Below, piece after piece: positions 21,713 to 33,599 of a DNA stretch of 64,000 nt (its first letter is position 1; each line of letters starts with the position of its first letter). The DNA is taken from assembly GCA_003255065.1 (NCBI GenBank), contig QAOA01005530.1:37711-101710 (forward strand), written 5' to 3'. This DNA is from Cercis canadensis. Taxonomy: Eukaryota > Streptophyta > Magnoliopsida > Fabales > Fabaceae. Under the pieces are notes generated by a model, which did no database searches, was not told the origin of the DNA, and was given only the letters and a program-made list of their open reading frames with translations. A program made the position numbers and the translations under genes.

Positions 21713-24678
21713 GTAGAAGCATGAAAAAAGGCAGTGTTCCTATCTCCTAACTCTAATCAATCGATGCGAGATTTGGTTGCCCAAAGTTCCTCTTCCACTT
21801 CCATAATGTCTAAATATTCTTTAGACAAGTCTTTTTCCAGCCTAATCAGGGATTCTGAAGAGATGAGACATTTATGGATCCTATGTAATCTTGCAAGGAT
21901 TATTTTTTTCCTTGAGAAAATGTTACCAAAAGTAAACTGGTTCCAGGACCTTGCCATGGCTTCGAGATTATTAACAGCTGAAGGAATGTTGTCCTCATCT
22001 ATCACCCAAGCTTGCTTTACAACTTCTTTGAAGCTGGAATGTTTGAACCACATAAGTTATAGTCTAAATGGGCGATCCTTGTGAGCGAAAAAAATGTGGG
22101 TTGGTGAAAATGATTTGACAGTGGTCTGAAGTAACTCTTGGAAGATGATATAGTTTAGATTCTGGCCAAGTATGAAGCCATGCAGAGTTTGTACAAGCTT
22201 TATCCAATCTAGTTCTAACGAGGTGACCATTATCTCTCTTGTTTATCTAAGTGAAGGCAGGCCCAACAAAACCTATGTCTAACAGCCCACAATTATTCAG
22301 ACAATCTTGGAATCTACTAGCCTGTCTATAATTAATTTGATTACCCCTAGTTTTTTAGAGGAGGTTAAAACCTTATTAAGATCTCCTATTATGGCCTAAG
22401 GAAGATTGTGAGTGAGAGAAATGTGCTCTAAATTTTCCCAAAGCAGAAACCTATGGTTTACATCTGGGCTAGCATAAAGGCCTAATACAATACAGAAGGA
22501 ATTTTGTACCTTTGTTGTTACGTGAATCCCCTGAAAATTTTTCCATAGCAGATTTATTTCCACTGCTTCCCTTTGCCACAGGAGCTATATGCCAAAAAGA
22601 CCCAGCGAGTCCACTATCTCAAAACCTGAGAAATCGAATGACCTCACTATCCCCTCAATTCTTGTTTCGGTAATGAATACCAAATATGGTTAATATTTTT
22701 GCATTAAATCTTTGGGAACTCTCCTGAAATTTGGTCTTGCTTCCCCACGAACATTCCAAGCCAGCACTTTCATAAGGAAGTTTGTTTGCATGGGACTATT
22801 CACTGAGACCTCTGAGGAGTTCGAATAAAAAAGGTCTAGGTCCACCCAACGTTGCATCCTTGGCCTTGACAGTTGGTAGTTCTGTAGGTGTGGCTTGCAA
22901 GTCACCTTGAACTGAGGGCATCTAATGTCTAGCCTTAAATAAAACTTGACAAAAACGTGGGTGACGTCCATTGTCAAGCTAGCAAAGGAAACCCCCATCT
23001 TGTGGTTCCCTTGAAGATCCTCCTTTAGGTAGTTCATGTGAAGAAGACAGAGTTTCATCGTTGGGTCCCAGGTCTAGTTCCTTGGTGCATTTAAAGTCCT
23101 TCTTGGTAAAGTATCATTGACTGAAAGTTTGAGGGGTAGGAGCACTAAGATTAGCTGCTCTTTGCTCAACCTCAGAATTTTTTTGGATGGTGGCTACATC
23201 CTTCAGAGCTTTCAGCTGAGCTATTGATAGCAGGTTGGCAAAAGTTTGGATCCAAATGGCTTGCTTGTGGAGTCCCTTCCAAAGATTCTCCCATAGTTGG
23301 TAATGCATCCTTACCAAAGCTTTCTGGTTCTCTACACTCCACAAGTGATGTTGAGGTGCAACTGACCTTCTTGGATGACCTTGGGATGTCATCTAGTAGA
23401 GCTGGTTGCGGAGATCCTTCTCTTCCTCTTCCCTTGCTAGTTGGAGGTTCTGAAGAATCTCGTGTTGGTCTTCCTCTGAAATGTTCATGATATGCTGCAT
23501 TGGGATCATGAGTGGGGTGACCATGCTGAGCATTCTTTTCTCTAGGGCTTTTTGGTCGTAGTGGCGTCTTAGAGATTCTTTCTCCAGATGTCGAAGACGG
23601 TTGCTTCTCATGGTTCGTGTCCTTCTAAGCATTGTCACATATTACTATCCCTTGCTCTCTCGTGGGATGTTTTGGTGTTACTAGAGTTGGTTCTTCAGAG
23701 TTGAAAGTCATTTCTAGATTTTGTGCGAATATTTTCGTATCGCCAGAGAGAGAGATTTTTCAAGATTAGCATTTTCTTTTCCTTTTGTCTTACTATTGCT
23801 TTCTGGGATACATAAATTGCCATTTTGATCATTGGCTAAAACCCCAATGTTTTGGAATGCATATAGTAACACCCTTTTGGACACATTTCCAATCGTTGGA
23901 GCATAAGTAGTTGTGCCCTATGACTGACCTGTAGCCAGCGAGGTGGCTAAGGTTGTTTCTGATATAATAGGACCCAACTTTACTGATCTATCTTGCGCTG
24001 ACTTCCTTTTCTACTGGAGAGAATGGCTTTTGTTTGCAATTGATTTGATCGGAGCTTTCTGGCGCCACTTCTTATGCTGGATTTCAAAATTTGAAATTTC
24101 TAATAGTTTTTAGTGTGACGTTGGCTGGGGTTGTGGTCTCCATTTCTGGTTGGTGACCTTGGTCCATTCATTTTCTTGGGTTGAAACCTTCTTCTTGTCT
24201 TTGTCTTTGTCTGTGAGAGGCTGCATTGTTTCATTTTTTGCTTCATCCTTTGCTGCTTTAGAGAAACATGAGGTTTCAATATGACCCATTCTTCCACAAT
24301 TCGAACATAGGTAGTTTTCAAAAACTATTTCCTGTACGTGCCCGTCTATGGAAATGGAATAGGTCATTTTTTCTTTTTCAATCTAGATGCACATAGTGGC
24401 ATATCTTGCCTTCTCCTTATTTGACGTTTTTGCATCTATTTTGATAAGAACTCCCAAAGAATTCCCTACCCGTGTAAGAATGTCAACATCATAGTATTCT
24501 AGTGGGAGATAAGGAAGCCTCACCCAATGGATAACCAAATTATTTTTCAAGGCTTCTTCCGGATTGAAGTTTTGCTCCCATTTTCTCAAAGCTATATGGT
24601 GTTGGCCTAAAAATCATGGCCCTTTTGTTAGCACTATCTCAAAGTCTTCATCGCATCCCAAATGAACTGCAAAGAAAC
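21713..24678 (-). mobile_element. L1-type LINE, segment 2: ORF1 C-terminus, endonuclease and start of RT
   Basis: On the minus strand, 24589-24383 reads LPYLPLEYYDVDILTRVGNS (DUF4283-type ORF1), followed by the CCHC knuckle LCSNCGRMGHIETSC at about 24315-24270. 23638-23114 is a charged, helical linker. An APE-type endonuclease begins at about 22785 (MKVLAWNVRGEARPNFRR) and decays through stops to about 22060. 22053-21757 carries the endonuclease-RT linker (AVNNLEAMARSWNQFTFGNI). The segment ends at 21713 just where the RT-linker motif (GDRNTAFFHA) is cut by the Athila-like insertion. Confidence 0.85.
24674..24678. repeat. Left target-site duplication GAAAC of the Tat-like element
   Basis: GAAAC precedes the left LTR and recurs at 31681-31685 after the right LTR. 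Both lie in the DUF4283 region of LINE ORF1, whose frame resumes across the insertion. Confidence 0.93.
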
Positions 24679-24999
24679 TCTAATGGTCCATTTTACTAGC
24701 CCAGTATATTAAAAGGCCCACTGATCCTAACTACCTAATATCTAATGACCTAGTCCACCAAGGACCCCCAGCAACCCGCTAGCTCAGGGTTCCTGTTTCC
24801 TAAAATTAGCCCCCTCCCCCAAATCAAAGGTAGAGGACTTTTGAACCTACACTTATGATTTATGATATCTAGCTCGGACTAAGCTCATTTGACTGTCGGA
24901 GCCCGGAAATACCAACCGGCCATGTTTACCCATTTTCAGGTTAGCTCAGACATACCTGACCTTCGTGATGAGTATCGACCTTTAACTCAGGCATCGTCA
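24679..24999 (+). repeat. 5' LTR of the Tat-like element
   Basis: Begins TCTAATGG (terminal TG altered to TC) and ends GGCATCGTCA. Matches the right copy along its length (CCACTGATCCTAA, GGACCCCCAGCAACCCGC). Confidence 0.93.
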
Positions 25000-25082
25000 T
25001 TTGGCGTCGTCTGTGGGAATCGTCCCACTCAGATCTCCTTCAACACCTACAAATCTCATTGGTTGATCCTGAGACTAGCGAT

Positions 25083-26219
25083 ATGGATGCGGGTGATTCA
25101 TCCACCCCAACAACCCCACCTTCCACCCAACTGGACATCTCCACGCCAGTCAAAGAATCATCCGCCCAACCTTCGATCTTGAGGGTCTTACCTCGCATGA
25201 CCCGGCCAGCAACTAATCTTGAAACTATCCCAGAAGCTCCTTCCAAGGACGCACACCCAGAACAATTCGGAGATACTTTGCATTTCCTTATGCAAGAAAT
25301 TCAGAGTTTGAAGCAAGAACAACTTGTAGACAGGGCGGAGATAGCCGAGTTTAGGATGAGGGAGAATATCAAGGAGACCGAATCCTCCGGACATTCGCTA
25401 TACCAACCATCTACAGAGGTCGCGAGCAGCGGTTCGTAATTTACTAAAGATCTCCCCACCAACCTCTTGAGCAATTCAGAAGCTTCCTTACACACGCGCA
25501 AAGGAAAAACTTCTCAGATTTTCAACTCTCCCAAGCTCTCCCAGCCCATCGAGGAAAGGCAGAAAAAAATGGGAAGACATCCTTTCACCCAACATATCCT
25601 TGATTACGCTGTTCTGACCACCTTCCGGTTGCCTTAGCTTGAACCATTCGATGAATCATCTGATTCTAGGGAACATTTAGAGAAGTACAATTACATTATG
25701 CTCCTAAACGGCACCTGTGATGAGATCATGTGCCGAGCTTTCCCCACTACTTTGCGCCTAGCATCCCTTCAATGATTCTCTAACCTCTCCCCCAATAGCA
25801 TTTCTAATTTTGATCAGTTATCCGAGCTCCTACAAGCTCGCTTTTCCACAAGCATGACTCACCAGCTATCTTCTGCTATTCTAGCCACCTTGAAGCAAGA
25901 AGACAATCAATCCTTGAAGGACTATATGAGTCGATACACCAGGTTCTCCTTACAAATCCGAAATTTAACAGATTCTGTAGGCATGCATGCCATTCAGGCT
26001 GGCCTCCGACCAGGACGGCTACACGAAAATTTGACACTGGATCCACCAAAAAACCTCTCCGAGCTCCTCACCATGACTTCTAAGCACATCAATCTGGAAG
26101 AGGTACTAGGCCATTTGGAGAATAACAAGCGAAAGATAAAAAACCTCAGGAGGATTGAAAGGGAGGTAGGAGGGAAAAATCTCCTGTCCGACCCCAGTTT
26201 GAGGCGTTCACCCCCCTGA
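25083..26219 (+). pseudogene. Tat-like gag
   Basis: From the ATG at 25083 one frame runs to 26219 interrupted by three stops (near 25437, 25637 and 25772). Conserved gag blocks: LEPFDESSDSREHLEKY, FDQLSELLQARFSTS and LKQEDNQSLKDYMSRYTRFS. It would encode the capsid protein; the stops show that the copy is dead. Confidence 0.82.
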
Positions 26220-26293
26220 ATCAACCCAGAACTCGGGTCCTGGAAGAAATATGTCAAACAAAGCTTGCCCAACTTCCACAACCGAGAGGGGAC

Positions 26294-26677
26294 ATGGGCG
26301 CTGATAAAGAGAAATATTGTGCTTTCCACAAAGGGAGGGGCCATGACACTGACAATTGTAGGCACCTTCGAAATCTCATAGAAGACTTGTTAAGGAGAGG
26401 ATACTTACAGAAATTTGGGGCTAATGTTACTTCCTCGGCCCAGAGACCTCGGAGTAGAGGAAATCATTCCCTCAGGTCTCCCTCGAGGAATCCCAACCCC
26501 AACCGGAATCGGCGTCGAAGTCGATCACCAATTCGACGTCCACCGACCCCTCAAGGAGACCCGAGACGCAACGCCACAGGAAACATAGACACAATAGCAG
26601 GCGGTTTCGCAGGAGGAGGAGTATCCAAGTCTTCTCGGAAGAGACATGCACAAGCTGCAAAAAAGCACAAGAAATAA
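26294..26677 (+). pseudogene. Tat-like gag C-terminus with zinc-binding motif and basic tail
   Basis: In a shifted frame relative to the gag upstream: YCAFHKGRGHDTDNC (C-x2-H-x5-H-x4-C arrangement typical of Tat elements) followed by RHLRNLIEDLLRRGYL and a basic R/S/P/N-rich tail that probably binds RNA. The frame change from 26219 indicates a frameshift. Confidence 0.78.
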
Positions 26678-26695
26678 GTTCTCTATACCACTACT

Positions 26696-27470
26696 GTGGT
26701 TTGCAAAAATCAGAATACCAAGGTCATATCATTTTCAGATAACGACTATGGATCTATAGACAGGGAGCATGACAACCCTGTGGTAATTTCATGTTTCGTG
26801 GCCAACTATGAGGTGCAAAAAGTCTTAATAGACCAAGGGAGCTCAGCAGACTTCCTTTTTTATCTCACTTTTACACAGCTGGATATCCCATCCTCCAACC
26901 TCGAGTATTACTCTGGGACTCTGGTCGGTTTCTCTGGAGCTCACGTCGATGTACGAGGAACTATAACTCTTCGAACTATGATCGGAGAGTACCCAGATTT
27001 GGCCAGTGCGGAGGTTAGATTTTTGGTTGTTGATTGCTCGTCAACCTACAATGCAATTTTAGGGCGGCTTGCCCTTAAAAAAATGGATGTCATCGTCTCA
27101 ACAAAGCATATCTTCCTCAAATTCTCAAGGATGTTGAGGAAGATTGGGCAAGCTAGAGGAGACCAACTCCTTGGAAGAACATGCTATAATACTAGCCTGG
27201 CCATTGATTATTCGAAACCTCCAAAACATAGCAGCTCGAGAAAGATAACTCTGAACAGCCAAATCCCCCTCCAAGAGCTTGACAACAGAAAGCAAGTGGC
27301 CGATCAAAGACCCGAGCCTAAGAGAGATCTCATAGCTTTTCAAGTCGGCCAAAGCAGTGACCAGACAGTCCAAGTAAGATCTGGTATGCCACCAGAGAAC
27401 ATTAAGAAACTAGTCGACCTTCTAGCAGCAAATTCCGACATGTTTGCGTGGACGGCTTCTGACATGCCAG
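26696..27470 (+). pseudogene. Tat-like aspartic protease, N-terminal part of pol
   Basis: The frame contains VLIDQGSSADFLF (active-site region, with DQGSS in place of DTGAS as often in Tat elements), LVGFSGAHVDVRGTI and the retropepsin end YNAILGRLALKKM. After NSDMFAWTASDMPG, which in full elements leads into RT, the text switches abruptly at about 27467 to integrase sequence. Confidence 0.85.
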
Positions 27471-28097
27471 GTTCGGAATCCCACATACCATAACAACAGA
27501 AAATGGAAGTCAGTTCACCGAAGTAGGGTTTCGAGCTTTTTGTGTCGACTTAAAGATCATACTGAACTTCACATCGGTCGAGCATCCTCAAGCAAATGGG
27601 CAAGTCGAGGTAGCAAATTGAATAATACTTGAAGGATTAAAAAAGAGTTGGATCACGCTAAAGGAAGTTGGACTGAAGAGCTTCCTTGGATACTATGGTC
27701 TTACTGGATAACTCCCCAGACCTCCACCAAAGAATCACCTTATAAACTTACATATGGAGCTGAAGCAATGATACCGGTGGAGGTCAGAGAGCCAAGCTGG
27801 AAGAGGGAGAACTTTCATACCAAGAATAACTAAGAAGCAATGCAAACCAACTTGGACTTGCTTGATGAAGAAAGAGAAAAAGCTAGACTTACCATGCTAG
27901 CATACAAGCAACGAATTACGAGATATTACAATGCCAAAGTCAGAACTAGAGAGTTCCAAGCAGGTGATCTCATCCTCCAAAAAGCAGACATCACGCGGAA
28001 ACACTTCAACGAAGGCAAGCTTGCTCCAAATTGGGAAGGTCCATACCGAGTACAAGAGGTCTTAGGCAAAAGGGCCTATAGACTTGTAACTAGATAG
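27470..28097 (+). pseudogene. Tat-like integrase, C-terminal half only
   Basis: In changing frames the text reads ENGSQFTEVGFRAFCVDLK (second catalytic Asp replaced by Glu: TENGSQF where the family has TDNG), HPQANGQVEVAN (catalytic Glu present), LPWILWSYWITPQTSTKESP and, to the stop at 28097, FQAGDLILQKADI with NWEGPYRVQEVLGKRAYRL. Stops lie near 27620 and 27832. The first catalytic Asp and the zinc-binding domain are deleted together with RT and RNase H. Confidence 0.85.
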
Positions 28098-28702
28098 GGT
28101 CTTCAGGTCCCCAAAACTTGGAATGTAAGCAACCTCATAATATATGAAGAGTAGTATTTTATCAAAAATAGAATATCGATCTCCGTTTGCAACCTCCATC
28201 GTGAGTACAAATCGATCTCCGTTTGCAACCTCTATTGCAAGTTCAAACCAACCTATGTTTGTAACCTTCATAGAAAATGCAAATCGACCTATATTTTTTT
28301 AATCTTCTATGGATACGCATACATCAAGGGTAAACATTCTAGTTAGAATTAATTAATCAAATGCCTTTTGACTATGAAGTCATTGCTCGGAGTACATTGA
28401 TTACTTGAGTTAAATTTAATGAGCTTGGGATTAATTGAAAAACTAGAGCTCTCAAGCTCATTTTTACCTCAGTTTAATTATTGAGTCTCTTATTACGCAA
28501 GTCATGAATTAAACAACACTCGTACTTGGTATTACGTTTGGAAATCTAGTTATAGTTAGTCATTTTATTTTTTAGCTTTGAGTATATAGAAGTCCGAGCT
28601 CAAAGGGAAGGATCTCAAAAAATTGATATATTCATTCACTTCTAAGAAACTTGTACATATTTTTCACAAGAAACTTCACAAAATATATATACAAGTTAAA
28701 AA
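28098..28702. other. Spacer of the Tat-like element
   Basis: No coding frame. 28160-28290 contains three imperfect repeats of a ~47-bp unit built on ATCGATCTCCGTTTGCAACCTC followed by AT-rich sequence. Confidence 0.6.
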
Positions 28703-30877
28703 CTAAGGGTCCGAGCCCCCTACTTGTGGTTGTCTCTCAACGACTTCCTCTTCAGTTGCCGAGTCATAATCCTCTCCAGAATCTTCGAGCTGGAGCTCGG
28801 CATCCTCACCTACGCCCCCAGCGTCATCTTCGCCTTCATCCTCATCCGCAACCAGTTGACCATCCCGAACCACCTTAAGGTAGTCCATCAGATTTGGTCG
28901 GAGATCGGGGAACTGTAACTTAGCTTGCTCAATGGCGTTCTTAAAGCCCTGCTCTAAGGCCACGACATAATTTTCCCCGATCTTGTCCTCAGCTCTCTTC
29001 TTCAGCCTGGCCTTGGATAGTCGCGCTCTCTCCACTTGTCGGCGCATCTGGTCCTGGGTTTGCACTTCCCTATCACACGCCTCTTGCATGAGTTTTAGAG
29101 TCTCCTGCAGTTGCCGAGTTCCGGCTTCATGTTGCCCCTCCAATTCTTGCTTTTTAGTAGTAAGGCATCGAACCTCCGCCTCAGCTTTATTAAGGGCAAC
29201 CATGGTAACGGTCAAATGTTAGAGCTCCAACTTCTCTTTTTCCTTCCACAGCTTCTGAAGATCTTCCTCGACCTTCTTCAGAGCCTCTTGAGCGGACTCT
29301 TTCTCAATACGGGCGACCTCCATTTCCTCTCGCAGCTTGTCTAGGGATTCTGTGCCCCCTAGTCTATGTTGCAAACCCCGGATCACAACTAGATCTCGGG
29401 TTGCATTGGCAAGCAAATACTTGAGCAGCATCTTCTCCAATGTTTTCTCAACCCGCTCCATGTCAATTTTGGTGAAGACGACATTGACCCTCTCCTAGAA
29501 AGGGAACCGAGTATTCCAGAATGAGATACTCGAATGATCGGGATCCCCTTCAGCTAAATCAACAGTAAAAAGATCAAAAGGCAAAGGCCTGACGTCGATA
29601 CTCGGATCTCCAGGTTGAATAGAGGAATCGTTGGGCCTTATTTGCTCAGTGTGGGACGATTTGTGTTTCTTCAAACTCCGCTCCCTATGTCGAAGCTCAG
29701 AAGAAGGCGTGTCAACCATCAGACGTTTTCCTTCTGCCCTCTCTCTAGAGGCGACCGGAACCACCTTTGCCATAACAGGTTTGACCCTGGCCATTTTAGT
29801 CGCGGCAGGTTCAACCCTGACTGTATCATCGTCAGTAAGAATGACCATGACAGACTCAGCCAATGTCACTGGGGGCACTTCCCTTGCCCTAGCGCTTACA
29901 TCGGCCGAAGTCCCCTCTGTCCCCCCGGTCGGCTTCTTTACAAATTTGGCGAGCTTCGATAGACACACCATCTCCTCCTTGGTGATTTTCTTTTCTGCAA
30001 AAAGCAAACAGAAGTAAAATCAGTTAGCTGTCTTAAACAAAAACATAAGACAAAAAAGCTATAAGTACCGACCGATCAGATCCCTCACCCTCAACTTCAC
30101 GAGCTCGGATTTTTCGTACGTCAGCTCAACTATTTCCCTTATTATCCATCGAGCCTCTTGGCCGTACTCCCCCATAGCCCGAGCTCGTTGCTTGTTGATG
30201 TATTGACTCCATCTTAAAGGGAATCGAGGGCTCCCATCTTCCCTTAAGAAGAAAGCTTTGTCCGGTATGGGTACCCCATCCCAGGTCGGCACGGTGACAT
30301 GAAAAAATTGGTCTTTTCATCCTTTCACCGACTCCTTGACTAGTTTCTTCAGAGACAGTCGATGATGGCTAACAATGTATACGTATTCCTGGTTAGACTC
30401 TCTTATGTCTTTTAAACCAAAAAAATGAAAAAAATAAGTCTACCCGGGCATCTACGAGAAGAATATCACACATGGTTTGGAAAACTCGAAGAAAACCCAA
30501 TCCGTTAGTATAAAGCTGGGTAGGGGCCACATTCACAGTACAAAAAAACTCCATTTCGAAGTCCGTAAGTGGAAGCTCGGCCCCCACCCTGTCTAAGAAA
30601 GCTACATTAAAAGTAAAAAAAACCTATTATTAGGGCAAATCTCACAGACTGGGGAGCTTGGAGGACAGACCTCTAGGTTAAAATCATGGTAGTCTGTAAT
30701 TATTTTTTCACAATCTTCCCATAAACCCTCTAAAAACTCAGGACTAATGGAGGACTTAATCGACCTAACCTTTTGGTGGACAAAAAGGGGGACAGAGGCC
30801 CTCATAGCACGAACCTCTACCATGGACCTATCAGAAGACGTAGACGGAGTACCGGAACTCTCACCAGATGAGCTCAT
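28703..30877 (-). pseudogene. Antisense multi-exon gene of the Tat-like element (Transposase_28-like, coiled coil)
   Basis: On the minus strand from the ATG at 30877: an S-rich start MSSSGESSGTPSTSSD, then further exon-like blocks 30587-30393 (LPLTDFEMEFFCTVNVAPTQ, resembling the plant PF04195 'putative gypsy type transposon' domain) and 30292-30069 (PDKAFFLREDGSPRFPLRW). A last long block 30007-28703 is one frame of 435 codons with two stops (near 29492 and 29217). Intron-like gaps show donors and acceptors (e.g. TTTTTGCAG/AAAAG near 30003). The last block is a K/E-rich coiled coil ending in an acidic tail (DEGEDDAGG). Function unknown; no enzymatic motif seen. Confidence 0.65.
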
Positions 30878-31357
30878 TTTTTCAGAAAAATAGTAAACTC
30901 GACCTAAGAATCCCAAGAAAATGGGTCGCAGGGAAGAGGATTATCTACCTGAATGATCAAAATCCGAGCAGAGTTTTGGAGCACTCGAATTTTATAAAAT
31001 TCTCTCCAACCTCAATTCGTTCTCTGAAGATTTTCTTAAAAGAGTAGAGCACGATTCAAGGTCCTTCCTTATATAGCACAAAAAATTCTTATCCGACGGT
31101 TCGAAACAACCGCATCCAACGGACAATAGGCAGTCGTCGCCAAGCTCGGGAAGCTCAAATGTCACATCCGCAACAGATTTCCCACCTCGAGATGCTCAAC
31201 CTAACAAAGATATCATTACCACCGTATTGGCGACTCGTCGTATCGCAACATGTGGCGGTGCAACGAATAATGAACGGTCGTGGTAAAATTACCATTTTTA
31301 CACCGTTTTGATACTCGGACATCGGTACAACCGATTTACGAGCTTCTGGGGGGCAAG

Positions 31358-31680
31358 TGTAATGGTCCTTTTTATTGGCCTAGTATATTAAAAGGCCCAC
31401 TGATCCTAATGGCCCAATATCTGATGACCCGGTCCACCAAGGACCCCCAGCAACCCGCCAGCTCAAGGTTCTTGTTTCCTATAAATAGCCCCCCCCCCCC
31501 CCAATCAAAGGTAGAGGACTTTTGAACCTACACTTATGATTTATGATATCTAGCTCGGACTAAGCTCATTTGACCGTCAGAGCCCGGAAATACCAACCGG
31601 CCCTGTTTACCCATTTTCAGGTTAGCTCAGACATACCCGACCTTTATGACGAGCACTGACCTTTAACTCAGGCATCGTCA
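31358..31680 (+). repeat. 3' LTR of the Tat-like element
   Basis: TGTAATGGTCC at the start follows the purine tract; it ends GGCATCGTCA and is followed by the TSD GAAAC (31681-31685). A C13-14 run at about 31488-31501 is longer than in the left copy. Confidence 0.93.
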
Positions 31681-32135
31681 GAAACCTTTACCTATCTCTA
31701 TGAGTGAGATGGGTTGTTCTAGCTTCCAGATACTTTCTAGTGTTTCCTTCAAGTCTTCTTGTTGAGTGATTCACCCACATACCCTAATAAGCATTGTATG
31801 GGACCAATGGGCTCTGATATGAGCTCTGTCTTCATTAGAGAGTGTTATAGAAGGGCAAAACTCCCCTCTCTAGTTTAGGGATTCTACAGTAACAATCTCA
31901 TCTTCAACAATCTCCTCATGGGTTGTACTATTTTGGTTTCCTCCCATGCACTTGACGTAACCCGCTCTTTGCATACTATTTCAGAAATTGTTGGTCGGTT
32001 CTCATCCTTGTTGCCTTCTTTGGACTTTTGTTCCTAATGAATAAAGAGTAAGTTCCACTTGCTCTTGATCCCTTGTACTACTTTATTGTATGATTTCCTC
32101 TGATTGATGAATGAAGCCTTGCCGAAGCCTTTCAT
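31681..32135 (-). mobile_element. L1-type LINE, segment 1: start of ORF1
   Basis: The minus strand from ATG 32135 reads MKGFGKASFINQRKSYNKVV, then a charged region broken by stops, and near 31750-31681 LESIWKLEQPISLIEIGKG, which continues at 24678 after the Tat-like element as FFAVHLGCDEDFEIVLTKGP. This is the DUF4283 domain of plant LINE ORF1. The 5' UTR probably extends to about 32250, without a visible boundary. Confidence 0.75.
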
Positions 32136-33400
32136 TTTTTTCTCTCCCTTAAATCTTTCACATAATAGTTTATGTAACCTTCTTCTTATTTCTTTATCAC
32201 ATAGATAATGAGCTACAAAATATCACAAACTTTAGTTTTGGCCTAGGTGTTTTTTTTATTCAGCACAGTGCTTGTATTTTTTCTTTTATATAAAGTGTTC
32301 GTTATTTAATCCCTAACTTACACATTTTGCTTCAATATCATCATTTTGTTATTATGCCACTAACTACACTAACCAAAATGCTGGGTAGACAATGAAATGT
32401 GATATGGCAATTAAGTTCCAAATTGGCATTTCCTCTTGCCCATTTCCAGTATTATCACCATTAGCACCTAAAACGATATCATTTAATAAGTTTTTTTTTA
32501 GAAAAAGTATAATTTATCTCTTCAACTTTGGCTAATATGCAATTTACCGAAGTGTTTAAAAACGTGAAAAAGCTCCCTTAAGCTTCCAAAATGTGAGATA
32601 ACTCCTTTTCTCAAATGTCTATCCACAAATTAATGGGAAATATCACGTGCAGGTCACTTGAGTCAAATTAACTCCTATAATGGGAAATATCCACAAATTA
32701 ATAGGGTTTAAGTTGCACATGGATGGCATGTGGCCATTCTCCCTTCTCCATCTAAATGAAAACTTATCTCCATAAAAGCAAACTTAGGGTTCAATTTGGG
32801 AAATAGTATAACAGAACCATCATTTGAAGGGTGACACAAAAAAATTAGAGGGAGATTTGATGCAATACCATGGCTAGTAGGGCAAAAATGGAATAGAAAA
32901 AGGAATAGCCATGAAACCTATATGCCATTGGGCAAACTATTTGCTGTGAGAACTTGAACTTTCTTTGACAAGGGCTGAGGCTAGGACATTCGCACAACAA
33001 CAATGACGTTTGGCTCAGGTGGGTAGCTGATTTTTCCCAAAAACGCACATGGATACTACATTTTAATCCTACTTGACAAATAACATTACATGTTACACTT
33101 AATTGTGACATGTCAACAACTTCGTTAGTTCATTTAAGAATTGTAGATGACGGACCAAACTGATAGCGAACACAACAATGGTGGACTAAAATATAGTTTT
33201 TGTCACTTGTTGCCAAAAGAAAAGGTTTATACTAAACCCATTAAAAGGATTATATTTTATAGGCCAATACAAAAATGATCTCATAACAATGCAAACAATG
33301 CCTAAGTTTAACACTATCTAACACATAGGATGAAATGACTAAAATATTTCTCGATGCTACGTGGTTATTTTGTTTATATACCCTTTGTCAAATCCAGCTT
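32136..33400. other. Intergenic, no gene seen
   Basis: AT-rich sequence without credible coding frames. The stretch 33313-33372 resembles one arm of the inverted-repeat element at 57950-58160. Confidence 0.6.
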
Positions 33401-33599
33401 CTCCAATCACCATCTCCTTCTTCTTCAATTCATGCTCCATTATCATCTCATTCATCGCTAACACCCCCGCCACCACCACCACCTCAATAACTCAATAACA
33501 TATTCTTTGATCTTCTCCTATTCAAGGACAATTCTCACCTCTCACTCTCCTACCCTAAAAATCCATCACTATTACCAACAATCCTCGCTCCAATTTCAC

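Larger units (their letters stand above)
24679..31680 (+). mobile_element. Tat-like Ty3/gypsy retrotransposon with pol deletion and antisense gene (7.0 kb)
   Basis: Flanked by two ~322-bp LTRs and a perfect GAAAC TSD. Plus-strand order: LTR, PBS (TTTGGCGTCGTCTGTGGG just inside), gag, zinc-binding CxxH motif, protease, then directly the C-terminal half of integrase, a non-coding spacer, a multi-exon gene in antisense (30877-28703), a purine tract (CTGGGGGGCAAG) and the 3' LTR. RT, RNase H and the N-terminal half of integrase are missing. gag and pol also carry stops. An antisense gene between pol and the 3' LTR is known from Tat-lineage elements such as Grande. Confidence 0.88.
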
